A stretch of DNA of 60,718 nucleotides from Bacteroidales bacterium (GTDB lineage: Bacteria; Bacteroidota; Bacteroidia; Bacteroidales; UBA7960). Where the stretch lies: assembly GCA_007118495.1 (NCBI GenBank), contig SKRM01000046.1:1-60718 (forward strand), read 5' to 3'. The notes beneath the pieces were generated by a model. That model searched no databases. It was not told the DNA's origin and saw nothing but the letters and a program-made list of their open reading frames with translations. Of this stretch, positions 17,051 to 25,872 are shown one piece after another; the first letter of the stretch is position 1; every line of letters begins with the position of its first letter. The translations under genes and the position numbers were made by a program.

Positions 17051-19681
17051 ATGAAAAAAAGAACTACCCCCGTTTCAATTATTCTATTCCTGTTTCTGTT
17101 TCTGGTGGGCGCACCGGTTCATGTCATAGGTCAGGAGCTTACCCATCCGAAAGACTTTTTTGGATACATACCGGGTAATGACCGCAGCATGTTCACCTAT
17201 GAACCGCTAATCGAATACCTTGACTTGCTGCAAAGTCAATCTGACATGGTGCATATGATTGAACATGGGGTGTCACCCATGGGCAGACCCATGTACATTG
17301 TGTTTGTTTCTTCAGCCAAAAACATTGCTAAACTTGACAGGTTGAAAGAAATTAACAAACGTCTGGCTTTGGATGGCAACATGCTGCCTGAAGAAAGGCA
17401 AGCACTCATTGATGAAGGAAAAGCATTTGTTCTTGTAACACTATCAATGCACTCAACTGAAGTGGCACCGGCCCAGGCAGCCCCACTGATGGCCTATAAT
17501 CTGATTACCGGAACCGACAGCGACCCTTCGCATCTTGACGAAGTGGTATTTATGATGGTTCCCAACCACAATCCCGACGGTATGAACATGATTGTGGAGC
17601 ATTACAATAAATACCTGGATACTCCTTATGAAGGCAGCTCTTTACCCGGGTTATACCATAAATATGTCGGACACAATATTAACAGAGATTTCATCACACT
17701 TACCCAAACCGACAACCAGGCTGTAGCCGACATTTACAACCTTGAATGGTTTCCGCATGTACTTGTGGAAAAACACCAGATGGGCAGTACCGGCCCAAGG
17801 TATTTTGTACCACCAAACCATGACCCCATCGCACAAAATATTGACGAACTGGTTTGGGGATGGACCTGGGTATTTGGTTCAAATATGGCCAGAGATATGA
17901 CAGCCCGCGGACTCAAGGGTGTCAGCCAACACTACCTTTTTGACGATTACTGGCCAGGCTCTACACAAACAAGCGTGTGGAAAAACGTGATCAGCCTGCT
18001 TACCGAGGCAGCAAGCGTGCAGCTGGCAACACCCATATACATTGAAGCAAATGAACTCCAGGTATCAGGTAAAGGACTGTCTGAATACAAAAAAAGCATC
18101 AATTTCCCGGCTCCCTGGCCAGGCGGATGGTGGACATTGGGTGACCTGGTCACCTACGAGCTTGAATCAGTGTATTCACTGGTAAAAACAGCCGCATTGC
18201 ACAGAGAAGACATTCTGCAGTTTCGCAACGAGATGTGCAGAAAAGAGATACAGAAAGGTAAAACAGAACCTCCCTATTACTATATCATTCCCCAAGAACA
18301 GCATGACAAGGGTGAATTAATCGAACTCCTTGTATTGCTTGGCCGCCATGGGATCAATATATTCAAGTCAGAGCAAGAGGCCATCGTTGAGGGCAGGATA
18401 ATTCGCCCTGGCGATTTTGTCATCCCCCTGGCACAGCCATTCCGTGCCTTTATTAAAGAAGTAATGGAAGCCCAGACTTTTCCGGTAAGAAGATATACTC
18501 CCGGAGGTGAAATGATACGGCCCTACGATATTACAAGTTGGTCATTACCCCTGCACAGGGGCATAAAAAGCATGGAGGTCAACACAAACACAGGTCACCA
18601 GGGCCTGCGATATAAACAGATCGACCCCCACGAGCTTTATTCTTTATTTGCCCTGCCCGAAGATGCAGGGTTCCTGGTATTCTCATCTGCAAACAATGAG
18701 AGCTACAAAGCAGCATTTACAGCAATGGATAAGGGAATACCGATTTACAGAGTGCTTGAAGACACACAGCATGGTCAAGACGCAATTCCCGCCGGAAGCT
18801 TTGTCATCAAACCAGGCAGGCGTCAGACTGCAATAATGCAAGAAGTGCTGCATGATTTAAAAGTTCACCCCCTGGTTTACCAGGAATTTGATGAAGCCCT
18901 GCTGGTTTCAGTAAAGCTCCCCCGCATTGCATTATGTGAAACAAATTTCCACGACATGGATGCAGGATGGACGCGTTATCTATTTGACACCTACGGGATT
19001 CCATATACCGTTCTGCTGCCTGAAGATTTTGCTTCAACGCCACTGGACAACCGTTTTGATGTGATCATTTTCCCTGACTCACCCAAAGATCAAATCTACC
19101 ACGGACACATGCGACGCGGAAGTGAGGTATTCATTCCATTTTACAATCCGGAGTACATTAAAGGAATGGGAAGTAAAGGCTGGGAGAACGTACTGGCATT
19201 TATGGAAAACGGAGGCAATATCATCTCATGGGGTCGGTCTGTAGAATTGTTCATGGGGTTAATGAACCCGGGCAATGACAAACTATCCTTTCGCTTCCCG
19301 GTACAGGATGTTTCATCCCGCTTGCAAGGCCAGGGTTTTTACAGCCCGGGATCATTTCTGAAAATCCACCTGATGACAGACCATCCAATCACCTATGGAA
19401 TGCCCCGTGAAATTGGAGTCTTCCACCGCAATGCACCCGTGCTTTCAACATCCATACCCACATTTGGCATGGACAGGAGGGTAATTGGAATATTCCCCGA
19501 AGATGAAAAATTATTGCTGAGCGGGTATACAGAACAGGAGTCACTCCTTGAACGGCTTCCTTCGGTGGTATGGCTGGAGCGTGGCAAGGGACAAGCCGTC
19601 CTGTTCTCATTCGTACCAAACTTCAGGGGTTCTACACCGGTGAGTAATAAACTGATATTTAACTCTTTGCTATTAAATTAG
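17051..19681 (+). CDS. Secreted M14-family zinc carboxypeptidase
   Basis: An 876-aa exported protein with a cleavable signal peptide ending near 'HVIGQ'. The M14 domain occupies about residues 45-360: zinc ligands H and E in 'SMHSTEVAPAQ', the 'PNHNPDGMN' block, 'NINRDF', and 'VEKHQMGS' as a possible later active-site region. The C-terminal third, from about residue 600, contains a class I glutamine-amidotransferase-like fold ('DAGWTRYLFDTYGIPYTVL', 'GGNIISWG'), a domain often attached to large Bacteroidota M14 peptidases. It probably trims peptides in the periplasm or outside the cell. It converges on rimO with a 15-base gap and no obvious terminator. Confidence 0.9.
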   Translation: MKKRTTPVSIILFLFLFLVGAPVHVIGQELTHPKDFFGYIPGNDRSMFTYEPLIEYLDLLQSQSDMVHMIEHGVSPMGRPMYIVFVSSAKNIAKLDRLKEINKRLALDGNMLPEERQALIDEGKAFVLVTLSMHSTEVAPAQAAPLMAYNLITGTDSDPSHLDEVVFMMVPNHNPDGMNMIVEHYNKYLDTPYEGSSLPGLYHKYVGHNINRDFITLTQTDNQAVADIYNLEWFPHVLVEKHQMGSTGPRYFVPPNHDPIAQNIDELVWGWTWVFGSNMARDMTARGLKGVSQHYLFDDYWPGSTQTSVWKNVISLLTEAASVQLATPIYIEANELQVSGKGLSEYKKSINFPAPWPGGWWTLGDLVTYELESVYSLVKTAALHREDILQFRNEMCRKEIQKGKTEPPYYYIIPQEQHDKGELIELLVLLGRHGINIFKSEQEAIVEGRIIRPGDFVIPLAQPFRAFIKEVMEAQTFPVRRYTPGGEMIRPYDITSWSLPLHRGIKSMEVNTNTGHQGLRYKQIDPHELYSLFALPEDAGFLVFSSANNESYKAAFTAMDKGIPIYRVLEDTQHGQDAIPAGSFVIKPGRRQTAIMQEVLHDLKVHPLVYQEFDEALLVSVKLPRIALCETNFHDMDAGWTRYLFDTYGIPYTVLLPEDFASTPLDNRFDVIIFPDSPKDQIYHGHMRRGSEVFIPFYNPEYIKGMGSKGWENVLAFMENGGNIISWGRSVELFMGLMNPGNDKLSFRFPVQDVSSRLQGQGFYSPGSFLKIHLMTDHPITYGMPREIGVFHRNAPVLSTSIPTFGMDRRVIGIFPEDEKLLLSGYTEQESLLERLPSVVWLERGKGQAVLFSFVPNFRGSTPVSNKLIFNSLLLN

Positions 19682-19696
19682 GCTACACAAACCCGG

Positions 19697-20995
19697 TTAA
19701 AGCGAATCACCATCCCATGTAGCAAAAAGCTCAAAAGCATCGGCAGCCGTAACAAGTACCCGGGCAAACTGTCCGGGTACAAGCGGCCCTTCCTTTTTGA
19801 TCAAGACTTCGTTATCCACCTCAGGTGAATCATATTCGGTCCTACCCACAAAATAGTCGACCTCCTCACGGTCTATAAGCACCTTAAAGGTTTTGCCCAC
19901 CTTGCTTTGGTTAATTTCAAGTGAAATTGATTCTTGCAGTTCCATGATGTCACGCGCTCTTTCTTTTTTGAGTTCTTCGGCCACCGGATCGCCCAGTTCA
20001 TAAGCCCTTGTACCTTCTTCAGGAGAATAGGTAAATACTCCAAGGCGATCAAACCTGACTTCAGCAACAAAATCCATCAGTTCCTGAAACATTTCTCTGG
20101 TCTCACCCGGATATCCAACCATCATTGTGGTTCGCAAGGCCAGGTCAGGAATTTGATTCCGGAGTGCGGACAATAAGGCAAAGATGTTTTCTCTGTTATG
20201 GCCTCTTCGCATAGATTTAAGCAGATCATCGTTGATATGCTGTAAAGGGATATCAAGGTATTTGCAGATTTTTGGCTCAGAAGCCATCAGCCTGATGGTC
20301 TCATCCGAGAAATGATTTGGGTATGCATAATGCAGCCTGATCCACTCAATACCATCTATATTACACAAAGCCCTGAGCAATTCAGCCAGCATAGGTTTTC
20401 CAGAAATATCCACGCCATAATAGCTGATATCCTGAGCAATCACGATCAACTCTTTCACCCCCTTTGCCGAAAGCATTTCTGCCTCGCTGACCAACTCCTC
20501 AATGGCGACTGATACATATGAACCACGGATCATGGGGATGGCACAAAAGGAACAGGTTCGGTCACAGCCTTCGGCAATTTTCAAGTAGGCAAAATGAGAA
20601 GGTGTTGACAGCAAACGTGCATCCTGCTTATCATGGTGGTTGACCTTTAAATACTCAACAATATCTCCGGGTTCATGTACACCGAACCATGCGTCTACCT
20701 CAGGAATCTCCATTTTAAGCTCTTCCATATAGCGCTGTGAGAGGCATCCGGTGACCAATACCTGTCCTACTTCACCAGCTTTTCTGGCCTCAACCAGCTC
20801 AAGAATGGTGTCAATGCTCTCTTCTTTTGCGTCCTGGATAAACCCGCAGGTATTGACAATAACTATGTCTGCTGAACCACTACCCTCATGCTCCAGATTG
20901 AAAGCATGAGCAGGAAGCTGACCGAGGAGCTTCTCTGAATCCACAAGATTTTTGGAGCAACCCAGGGTTATCAGTCTGATCGATTTCTTTTTCAA
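19697..20995 (-). CDS. rimO: Ribosomal protein S12 methylthiotransferase
   Basis: Radical SAM enzyme that methylthiolates the conserved aspartate of ribosomal protein S12. The N-terminal UPF0004 domain carries the auxiliary cluster cysteines C13, C50 and C84; the radical SAM cluster is C144-x3-C148-x2-C151 in 'CDRTCSFC'. A TRAM domain closes the protein ('KVGKTFKVLIDREEVDYFVGRTEYDSPEVD'). At 432 aa it has the typical RimO length. It follows ftsY on the same strand by 16 bases, matching the conserved Bacteroidota order rpmG, DUF4295, ftsY, rimO. Confidence 0.95.
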   Translation of the reverse strand: MKKKSIRLITLGCSKNLVDSEKLLGQLPAHAFNLEHEGSGSADIVIVNTCGFIQDAKEESIDTILELVEARKAGEVGQVLVTGCLSQRYMEELKMEIPEVDAWFGVHEPGDIVEYLKVNHHDKQDARLLSTPSHFAYLKIAEGCDRTCSFCAIPMIRGSYVSVAIEELVSEAEMLSAKGVKELIVIAQDISYYGVDISGKPMLAELLRALCNIDGIEWIRLHYAYPNHFSDETIRLMASEPKICKYLDIPLQHINDDLLKSMRRGHNRENIFALLSALRNQIPDLALRTTMMVGYPGETREMFQELMDFVAEVRFDRLGVFTYSPEEGTRAYELGDPVAEELKKERARDIMELQESISLEINQSKVGKTFKVLIDREEVDYFVGRTEYDSPEVDNEVLIKKEGPLVPGQFARVLVTAADAFELFATWDGDSL

Positions 20996-21011
20996 CTGGT
21001 TGATGATTTCA

Positions 21012-21962
21012 TTACTGAAACAGACTTTCTACAAAAGCCACGCGATCAAAGAGCTGAAGATCTTCAATGCCCTCTCCTACGCCAATGTATTTAACAGGGA
21101 TATTGAATTGTTCGCTTACCCCTATCACCACACCTCCCTTGGCAGTACCATCAAGTTTTGTAATAGCAAGTGCATTGACTTCGGTAGTTGAAGTAAACTG
21201 TCTGGCCTGTTCAAAAGCATTCTGGCCGGTTGAACCATCGAGAATCAGTAATATCTCATGGGGTGCGCCGGGAATAACCTTTTGCATGACACGCTTTATC
21301 TTTGAAAGCTCATTCATCAGGTTTACCTTGTTGTGCAAGCGACCGGCTGTGTCAACAATGGCCACATCCATCCCGTGTTCTTTTGCATACACCATGGTAT
21401 CATAGGCTACCGAAGCAGGATCAGCACCCATCCCATGCGAAACCACCGGGACCCTGGCCCTTTGCGACCAAATAGTAAGCTGATCAACTGCCGCTGCCCT
21501 GAAAGTATCGGCAGCTCCCAGTACAACCTTCTTTCCGCCTTCACGGAACTGATGGGCAAGCTTTCCGATGGTTGTGGTTTTGCCAACTCCATTAACCCCG
21601 ACAACCATGATAACGTAAGGATCATGTAAATTATCAGACAGAACTGAAGAGAAATCACCGGTCTGATTTTCATGAAGCAGCGCAATGATTTCTTCTCTGA
21701 GCAGACGGTTCAACTCATCTGTTCCCAGGTATTTATCCCTGGCAACCCTTTCTTCAATGCGTTCAATAATCTTTATGGTAGTAGACACCCCCACATCTGA
21801 GCTAACCAGCAGCTCCTCAAGTTCGTCCAGAACCTCAGCATCTACAGTTGCCCGGCCGGCAATAGCCTTGGATAGTTTAGAAACAAAAGAGGTCCTGGTC
21901 TTTGACAGACCCTGGTCCAGTTTTTCTTTCTTGTTTTTGGAGAAAATATCAAATAAGCCCAT
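21012..21962 (-). CDS. ftsY: Signal recognition particle receptor
   Basis: GTPase that receives SRP-ribosome complexes at the membrane. From ATG 21962 it is 316 aa, with an N domain lacking the long acidic A region and a complete G domain: P-loop 'GVNGVGKTTTIGKLA', 'DTFRAAA', 'DTAGR', and 'TKLDGTAKGG'. An upstream in-frame ATG at 21995 would add 11 residues; 'MGLFDIF' is the normal Bacteroidota N-terminus, so 21962 is preferred. The 147-base gap to the DUF4295 gene holds two near-copies of ACAGRCCTGAA (22001-22011 and 22025-22035) that could form a small stem. Confidence 0.96.
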   Translation of the reverse strand: MGLFDIFSKNKKEKLDQGLSKTRTSFVSKLSKAIAGRATVDAEVLDELEELLVSSDVGVSTTIKIIERIEERVARDKYLGTDELNRLLREEIIALLHENQTGDFSSVLSDNLHDPYVIMVVGVNGVGKTTTIGKLAHQFREGGKKVVLGAADTFRAAAVDQLTIWSQRARVPVVSHGMGADPASVAYDTMVYAKEHGMDVAIVDTAGRLHNKVNLMNELSKIKRVMQKVIPGAPHEILLILDGSTGQNAFEQARQFTSTTEVNALAITKLDGTAKGGVVIGVSEQFNIPVKYIGVGEGIEDLQLFDRVAFVESLFQ

Positions 21963-22109
21963 ATTCGTGGAGTATAAGAACCCTTGCGCTGCCAAATAAA
22001 ACAGACCTGAACCAATGAAGTGGAACAGGCCTGAAAGAATACGCTTAATCCGTTTTATGCCTAATAGGAAGCAGTTTACAGAACCATGTGCTAGTTTATG
22101 GGTCTGTTT

Positions 22110-22268
22110 TTATTTTTTCTGCGCAAAATAATCCTTCACTTTATCGGCAGCCACAATTTCTTCTTCGAAGCTATAGGCTCCTGACTTTTCAGACTTTTGC
22201 ATACGGATCACCTTGGCAAATCCTTTGCCTGTTTCGGTTTTTAGTGTTGCTACTACTTTCTTTGCCAT
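22110..22268 (-). CDS. DUF4295-family small protein
   Basis: A 52-aa basic protein (begins 'MAKKVVATLKTETGKGFAKV', ends 'KDYFAQKK') found by translating the gap between rpmG and ftsY. It matches the Bacteroidota DUF4295 family, which is characteristically encoded between the L33 gene and ftsY; a ribosome-associated role is often suspected from this placement but is not demonstrated by the sequence. It begins 12 bases after the rpmG stop codon and is surely in the same transcript. Confidence 0.88.
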   Translation of the reverse strand: MAKKVVATLKTETGKGFAKVIRMQKSEKSGAYSFEEEIVAADKVKDYFAQKK

Positions 22269-22280
22269 AGTATAAAAAAA

Positions 22281-22469
22281 TTATTTTATTTCCCGGTGAA
22301 TGGTCATTCTCCTTAAAATTGGATTATATTTTTTGACCTCCAGGCGGTCAGGAGTATTTTTTTTGTTCTTGGTGGAAATATACCTGGATGTTCCCGGCAT
22401 CCCGCTATCCTTATGCTCGGTACATTCCAGAATAATCTGATGCCGCGCTTCTTTTGTTTTCTTAGCCAT
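22281..22469 (-). CDS. rpmG: 50S ribosomal protein L33
   Basis: A 62-aa basic protein with the L33 pattern ('[38 protein letters not shown]'). Only one cysteine remains from the zinc-ribbon arrangement, so this is a zinc-independent version. It heads the rpmG, DUF4295, ftsY, rimO operon. Related genomes usually have rpmB (L28) directly upstream; no L28 reading frame exists here in the 229 bases before the next gene. Confidence 0.95.
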   Translation of the reverse strand: MAKKTKEARHQIILECTEHKDSGMPGTSRYISTKNKKNTPDRLEVKKYNPILRRMTIHREIK

Positions 22470-22500
22470 GATAATAGAAACTTTTTATTTTTCAGGAGCG

Positions 22501-22508
22501 CAAAGATA
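22501..22508 (-). promoter_or_regulatory. Promoter -7 box TATCTTTG for the rpmG operon
   Basis: Minus-strand TATCTTTG, 31 bases upstream of the rpmG ATG; exact TAnnTTTG match. No strong -33 box. Confidence 0.65.
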
Positions 22509-22588
22509 CATCTTTTTCCTAAAAAGTCATAATGAAATAATGATTATTTACTCTAACAATGAACTGAAAGCAAAAAACCGCTGGAAGT

Positions 22589-22619
22589 TTTGCAGCTTAC
22601 CCTGCAATTAGTATCTTCG
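22589..22619 (+). promoter_or_regulatory. Promoter TTTG-N19-TATCTTCG for the FKBP gene
   Basis: TTTG at 22589-22592 and TATCTTCG at 22612-22619 are separated by exactly 19 bases, the Bacteroidota spacing. The leader to the ATG at 22699 is long, about 70 bases. Confidence 0.65.
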
Positions 22620-22698
22620 CAAAAGTACGATTAAATTCGTTCCGGGATGTTCCCTGATGAGGAATAATCCCGTTCATTTTTAAACTAAGCAAAAAATC

Positions 22699-23196
22699 AT
22701 GACGCAATCCGAAGCGAAAGTAATTGCACTCACCTACGAACTCAGAGAAGGAGGCCCCGAAGGAAATGTACTGGAATCAGTGAGCAGTGAACAACCCATT
22801 GAATTTTTATTTGGCGCCGGACGGCTAAACCAACGATTTGAGGAAAATGTCAAAGACCTAAATGAAGGTGAATCATTTGAGTTTACCATCAGCTCTGACC
22901 ATGCATATGGTCCGTTCAATGATAAAGCGGTGGTTGACCTGCCAAAAAATATTTTCGTAGTTGATGGCGAACTGGCAGAAGACCTGCTCACCGAAGGCAA
23001 TATCATCAATATGGAAGACAAGGAGGGCAATCCGCACCGTGGTAAAGTACTCGAAGTGGGTAACGAAAATGTAAAAATGGACTTTAACCACCCACTGGCT
23101 GGTATGGATCTTCATTTTCGGGGAGAAGTGATCAGAAAAAGAGAACCTACACCCGAAGAGATCACCCAGGGTTACGTAAATCCGCAAAACCCATAA
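22699..23196 (+). CDS. FKBP-type peptidyl-prolyl isomerase, SlyD-like
   Basis: A 165-aa cytoplasmic prolyl isomerase and chaperone. The split FKBP domain ('ALTYELREGGPEGNVLES', 'PIEFLFGAGRLNQRFEENVKDLNEGESFEFTISSDHAYG' and C-terminal 'MDFNHPLAGMDLHFRGEVI') is interrupted by an insert-in-flap region ('DKAVVDLPKNIF...') typical of SlyD. 'NHPLAG' is the family hallmark. The metal-binding histidine/cysteine tail of E. coli SlyD is absent. The gene is monocistronic, with its own promoter. Confidence 0.92.
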   Translation: MTQSEAKVIALTYELREGGPEGNVLESVSSEQPIEFLFGAGRLNQRFEENVKDLNEGESFEFTISSDHAYGPFNDKAVVDLPKNIFVVDGELAEDLLTEGNIINMEDKEGNPHRGKVLEVGNENVKMDFNHPLAGMDLHFRGEVIRKREPTPEEITQGYVNPQNP

Positions 23197-23229
23197 CATA
23201 CTGCCCCCTGCCCTGCCGGACAAATGCCC

Positions 23230-23637
23230 TTAATCTTTAAGGGTACGTATGGATGAAATATGTATGGTGACTCCAATGGCGATCATCAATAAAACCGCCC
23301 GTATCCACCAGGCGTCTACAGCAAATATAGCAGATATGCTGATGGTAATCCAAAGCATGGATATGGCCACAGTTTTAACCCTTGCAGTTGTACCGCCTCT
23401 TTCGCGGTAATTTCTGATGTGTTCTCCGAAGTATTTGTGGTTGATAAGCCAAAAATAAAAACGGCGCGAACTTCTTGCATAACAATACGCTGACAGTAGC
23501 AGAAAAGGTGTGGTTGGCAGCAGTGGAAGAGGTATTCCCAGTAAACCAAGGCCCAGCGAAATTGTTCCGGCTACAAAAAAAAGAAAGCGTGCAACCGGAC
23601 CCAATTTTTTGCCAAAATGCGGATTTCTCTCTCCCAT
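23230..23637 (-). CDS. YbaN-family (DUF454) inner-membrane protein
   Basis: A 135-aa protein with about three hydrophobic segments. It shows the DUF454 signature 'LGLLGIPLPLLPTTPFLLLSAYCYARSS' followed by 'YFWLINHKYFGEHIRNYRE'. E. coli YbaN belongs to this family; its function is unknown. It converges with the FKBP gene; a short CCCTTAA/TTAAGGG stem spans its stop codon (23227-23243) but has no U tract. Confidence 0.88.
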   Translation of the reverse strand: MGERNPHFGKKLGPVARFLFFVAGTISLGLGLLGIPLPLLPTTPFLLLSAYCYARSSRRFYFWLINHKYFGEHIRNYRERGGTTARVKTVAISMLWITISISAIFAVDAWWIRAVLLMIAIGVTIHISSIRTLKD

Positions 23638-23702
23638 ACTAAAGAAGATTAATATATTTGATAACAGATTCGAGGGACAAATGTCGTAAAAATGGACAAA
23701 TC

Positions 23703-24650
23703 ATGGATATGCCCCCGGTGAAACGGCAAGAATTTTTTCTTAAGAGTTCAACAAAAAACAGTTTTTACGCCACAAGCTATATGCCATCAGGAAGGCCCCT
23801 GCTTGGGGTTGTACAAATTATTACCGGGATGGCAGAACACGCCGGGCGTTACCACGATTTTGCTGTATTTCTTGCTGAAAACGGGTTTGGTGTTTATGCG
23901 TGTGATCATCCGGGCCAGGGAAAAACAGCAGGAACACCTGATAAAATCGGAGTCATTGCCAGTAAAAGAGGGTGGCAGATAATGCTTGAGAATGTCAGGT
24001 CGCTCTACAACCACATCCGTAAAAGCCAACCTGATGCCCCTGTATTTGTTTTTGGCCACAGCATGGGTTCTGTGCTCGCACGGCATTTCACAGCCCTCTA
24101 TCCGATCTACATACAGGGTCTTGTGCTTTCAGGAACCTTTATGATGTCATCCATCAGCCTGACACTGTCCATTAACTTTATCAGGTTATTGATTGCCTTG
24201 CAGGGCAGCAATAAGATAAACCCATGGCTGAATACATTGTTCTACGGTAATTTCAACCGGCATTTTCGCGATAAACCGACTTTGTTCGAGTGGATTTCAT
24301 CAAACAGAAGTGAAGTTGACACCTATGTGGCCGATCCCTATTGTGGATTCAGCTATACCAACGGATTTTACCTGCACCTACTCAAAGGCATAGCCCAGAC
24401 CAAACGTGCCGAGAGCCTGCTTACCTACAGAAAAACCCTTCCTGTTCTGATTATGAGTGGCAGGGAAGATCCGGTGGGGAAGTCTGGGAAAGATCCGGAT
24501 AAAATACATAAGGAATATTACAAACAACATTTTCAGAACCTGTCTTTCAAGCTGTTTCACGGACGACATGAGTTACTGCACGAAACCAATAAAGAGGACG
24601 TGTACCAATACCTGCTCGATTGGCTGACTAAAAGCCTGGATATCCGCTAA
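23703..24650 (+). CDS. Alpha/beta hydrolase, monoacylglycerol-lipase-like
   Basis: A 315-aa serine hydrolase of the Hydrolase_4 (lysophospholipase/monoacylglycerol lipase) group. The nucleophile is S120 in 'FGHSMGS'; 'GMAEHAGRYHDFAVFLAENGFGVYACDHPGQGKT' gives the oxyanion-hole and 'DHPGxG' blocks, 'VLIMSGREDPVG' supplies the acid aspartate and 'FHGRHELLHE' the histidine. No signal peptide, so it acts in the cytoplasm, probably on lyso- or monoacyl-glycerolipids. The reading frame extends upstream to a TTG at 23658, but ATG 23703 gives the usual start and removes a leader without homology-like character. Confidence 0.86.
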   Translation: MDMPPVKRQEFFLKSSTKNSFYATSYMPSGRPLLGVVQIITGMAEHAGRYHDFAVFLAENGFGVYACDHPGQGKTAGTPDKIGVIASKRGWQIMLENVRSLYNHIRKSQPDAPVFVFGHSMGSVLARHFTALYPIYIQGLVLSGTFMMSSISLTLSINFIRLLIALQGSNKINPWLNTLFYGNFNRHFRDKPTLFEWISSNRSEVDTYVADPYCGFSYTNGFYLHLLKGIAQTKRAESLLTYRKTLPVLIMSGREDPVGKSGKDPDKIHKEYYKQHFQNLSFKLFHGRHELLHETNKEDVYQYLLDWLTKSLDIR

Positions 24651-24654
24651 AAAA

Positions 24655-25767
24655 TCAGGCCCTGAAAATAAGCAATGGGATGCTGCTCTGATAGATCAGC
24701 TTGCGGGTAATCCCGGGATTGAACAAGCGGGCCAACAGTCCCCTTTTTCTGTTCACCATGGCAAATAAGTCAATGCCGTGGTTTTCAGCAAATGCTTCAA
24801 GCTCACGAATGGTGTCTTCAGCTTCAAGCAGGTGACATGTCACCTCAACACCTTTGCTTACCTTCCGAAAATAATCCTTCAGGTTTTCCATCCTTACTTC
24901 GTCCCATGTTTTTTTCGGGTCTTTCGACAGGTGAATGCAGTGTACCTTGATCTCAAAAGCAGATAAAATAGACATTAGCCGGCGGATGGCAATAAAATCT
25001 TTATCATCAAATTCAGTGGCATAGACAATATTCTTTACCTCGCGTGAAGCATCATAGCGAGACTGTTCAGGGATAGCCAAAACGGGTACCCTGGCTTTAT
25101 CCAGCACCCGGTAAACCACACTGCCAATAATATCACCCTGCTTCTCGCCCTTGCCTTTTGTGCCAAGAACAATAATTCCGGGCTTGTAATCCTTGGCCAT
25201 TCTTGCAATCTCATCTTCAACAATACCCTCACGGAGCGAATACCCGATTTTCACACCTTCCATGCCTTTTTTACCAGCCTCCATCCTGATATCATTTACA
25301 AATTCAAGCAGGTTTTTTCTGGCCTGGCTTTCAAGCTCCCTGAGGTTTATGTCCATATCAACCTGTATGCTGTAGGCATCTGTAATGGGAACCAGGTCAA
25401 CGATGGGTGCGTAATATACATGCAATATTTTTAAATCGGCCTGTAGTCGGCTTGCCAGATTCAGGGCATAAAGACATGCATTTTTTGAAAATGGAGAAAA
25501 GTCAACCGCCACCAATACCCGTCTGATGGATTTTGGATTTTTTCGATCAGAAGCCTCTTGTTCAAGCTTCCACTCATTGACAAGGCGCAATGCTTGTTCC
25601 ACATCATCTTCGTGTATTTGAATCCGGACTCCTTCAGATCCGGCTCCCTGAATCTGATGAACATGGCTTAAAAAACACTCTATGCCCGCGGCCTCCAGAC
25701 GGGCCTTGATAACTTCAGCAGCGGTATAATGATCAGTGGCCAGGGTAATTAAGCGATCGTCTTCCAT
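24655..25767 (-). CDS. DUF2007 plus tandem universal stress protein domains
   Basis: A 370-aa three-part fusion. Residues 1-70 ('ITLATDHYTAAEVIKARLEAAGIECFLS', 'IQIHEDDVEQALRLVNEW') match the DUF2007 'putative signal transducing' module. Residues ~80-225 form a UspA domain ('VLVAVDFSPFSKNACLYALNLA') with an intact nucleotide loop, GxxG-x9-GS in 'GTKGKGEKQGDIIGSVVYRVL'. Residues ~235-370 form a second Usp domain whose loop is degenerate ('NRKRGLLARLFNPGITRKL'), so only the first is likely to bind ATP. Convergent with the hydrolase gene, four bases apart. An inverted repeat lies upstream of its start. Confidence 0.87.
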   Translation of the reverse strand: MEDDRLITLATDHYTAAEVIKARLEAAGIECFLSHVHQIQGAGSEGVRIQIHEDDVEQALRLVNEWKLEQEASDRKNPKSIRRVLVAVDFSPFSKNACLYALNLASRLQADLKILHVYYAPIVDLVPITDAYSIQVDMDINLRELESQARKNLLEFVNDIRMEAGKKGMEGVKIGYSLREGIVEDEIARMAKDYKPGIIVLGTKGKGEKQGDIIGSVVYRVLDKARVPVLAIPEQSRYDASREVKNIVYATEFDDKDFIAIRRLMSILSAFEIKVHCIHLSKDPKKTWDEVRMENLKDYFRKVSKGVEVTCHLLEAEDTIRELEAFAENHGIDLFAMVNRKRGLLARLFNPGITRKLIYQSSIPLLIFRA

Positions 25768-25805
25768 TGTCTGTCAGTTTTCAAACGAATTAAACACATG
25801 AATAT

Positions 25806-25830
25806 GCATTAAATTTACAACATTTAATGC
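25806..25830. promoter_or_regulatory. 9-bp inverted repeat upstream of the Usp gene
   Basis: GCATTAAAT (25806-25814), 7-base spacer, ATTTAATGC (25822-25830): perfect arms. It lies 38 bases upstream of the DUF2007-Usp start and 42 bases beyond the porin stop codon. No U tract follows on the minus strand, so an operator is a better reading than a terminator. Confidence 0.5.
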
Positions 25831-25872
25831 AAAAAGACAAAGCCCAATGGACACACTGATCAAATCAGCCTC

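Noticed and set aside
23227-23243. CCCTTAA/TTAAGGG stem at the YbaN-family stop codon
   Set aside because: No U tract on either side, so it is not supported as a terminator.
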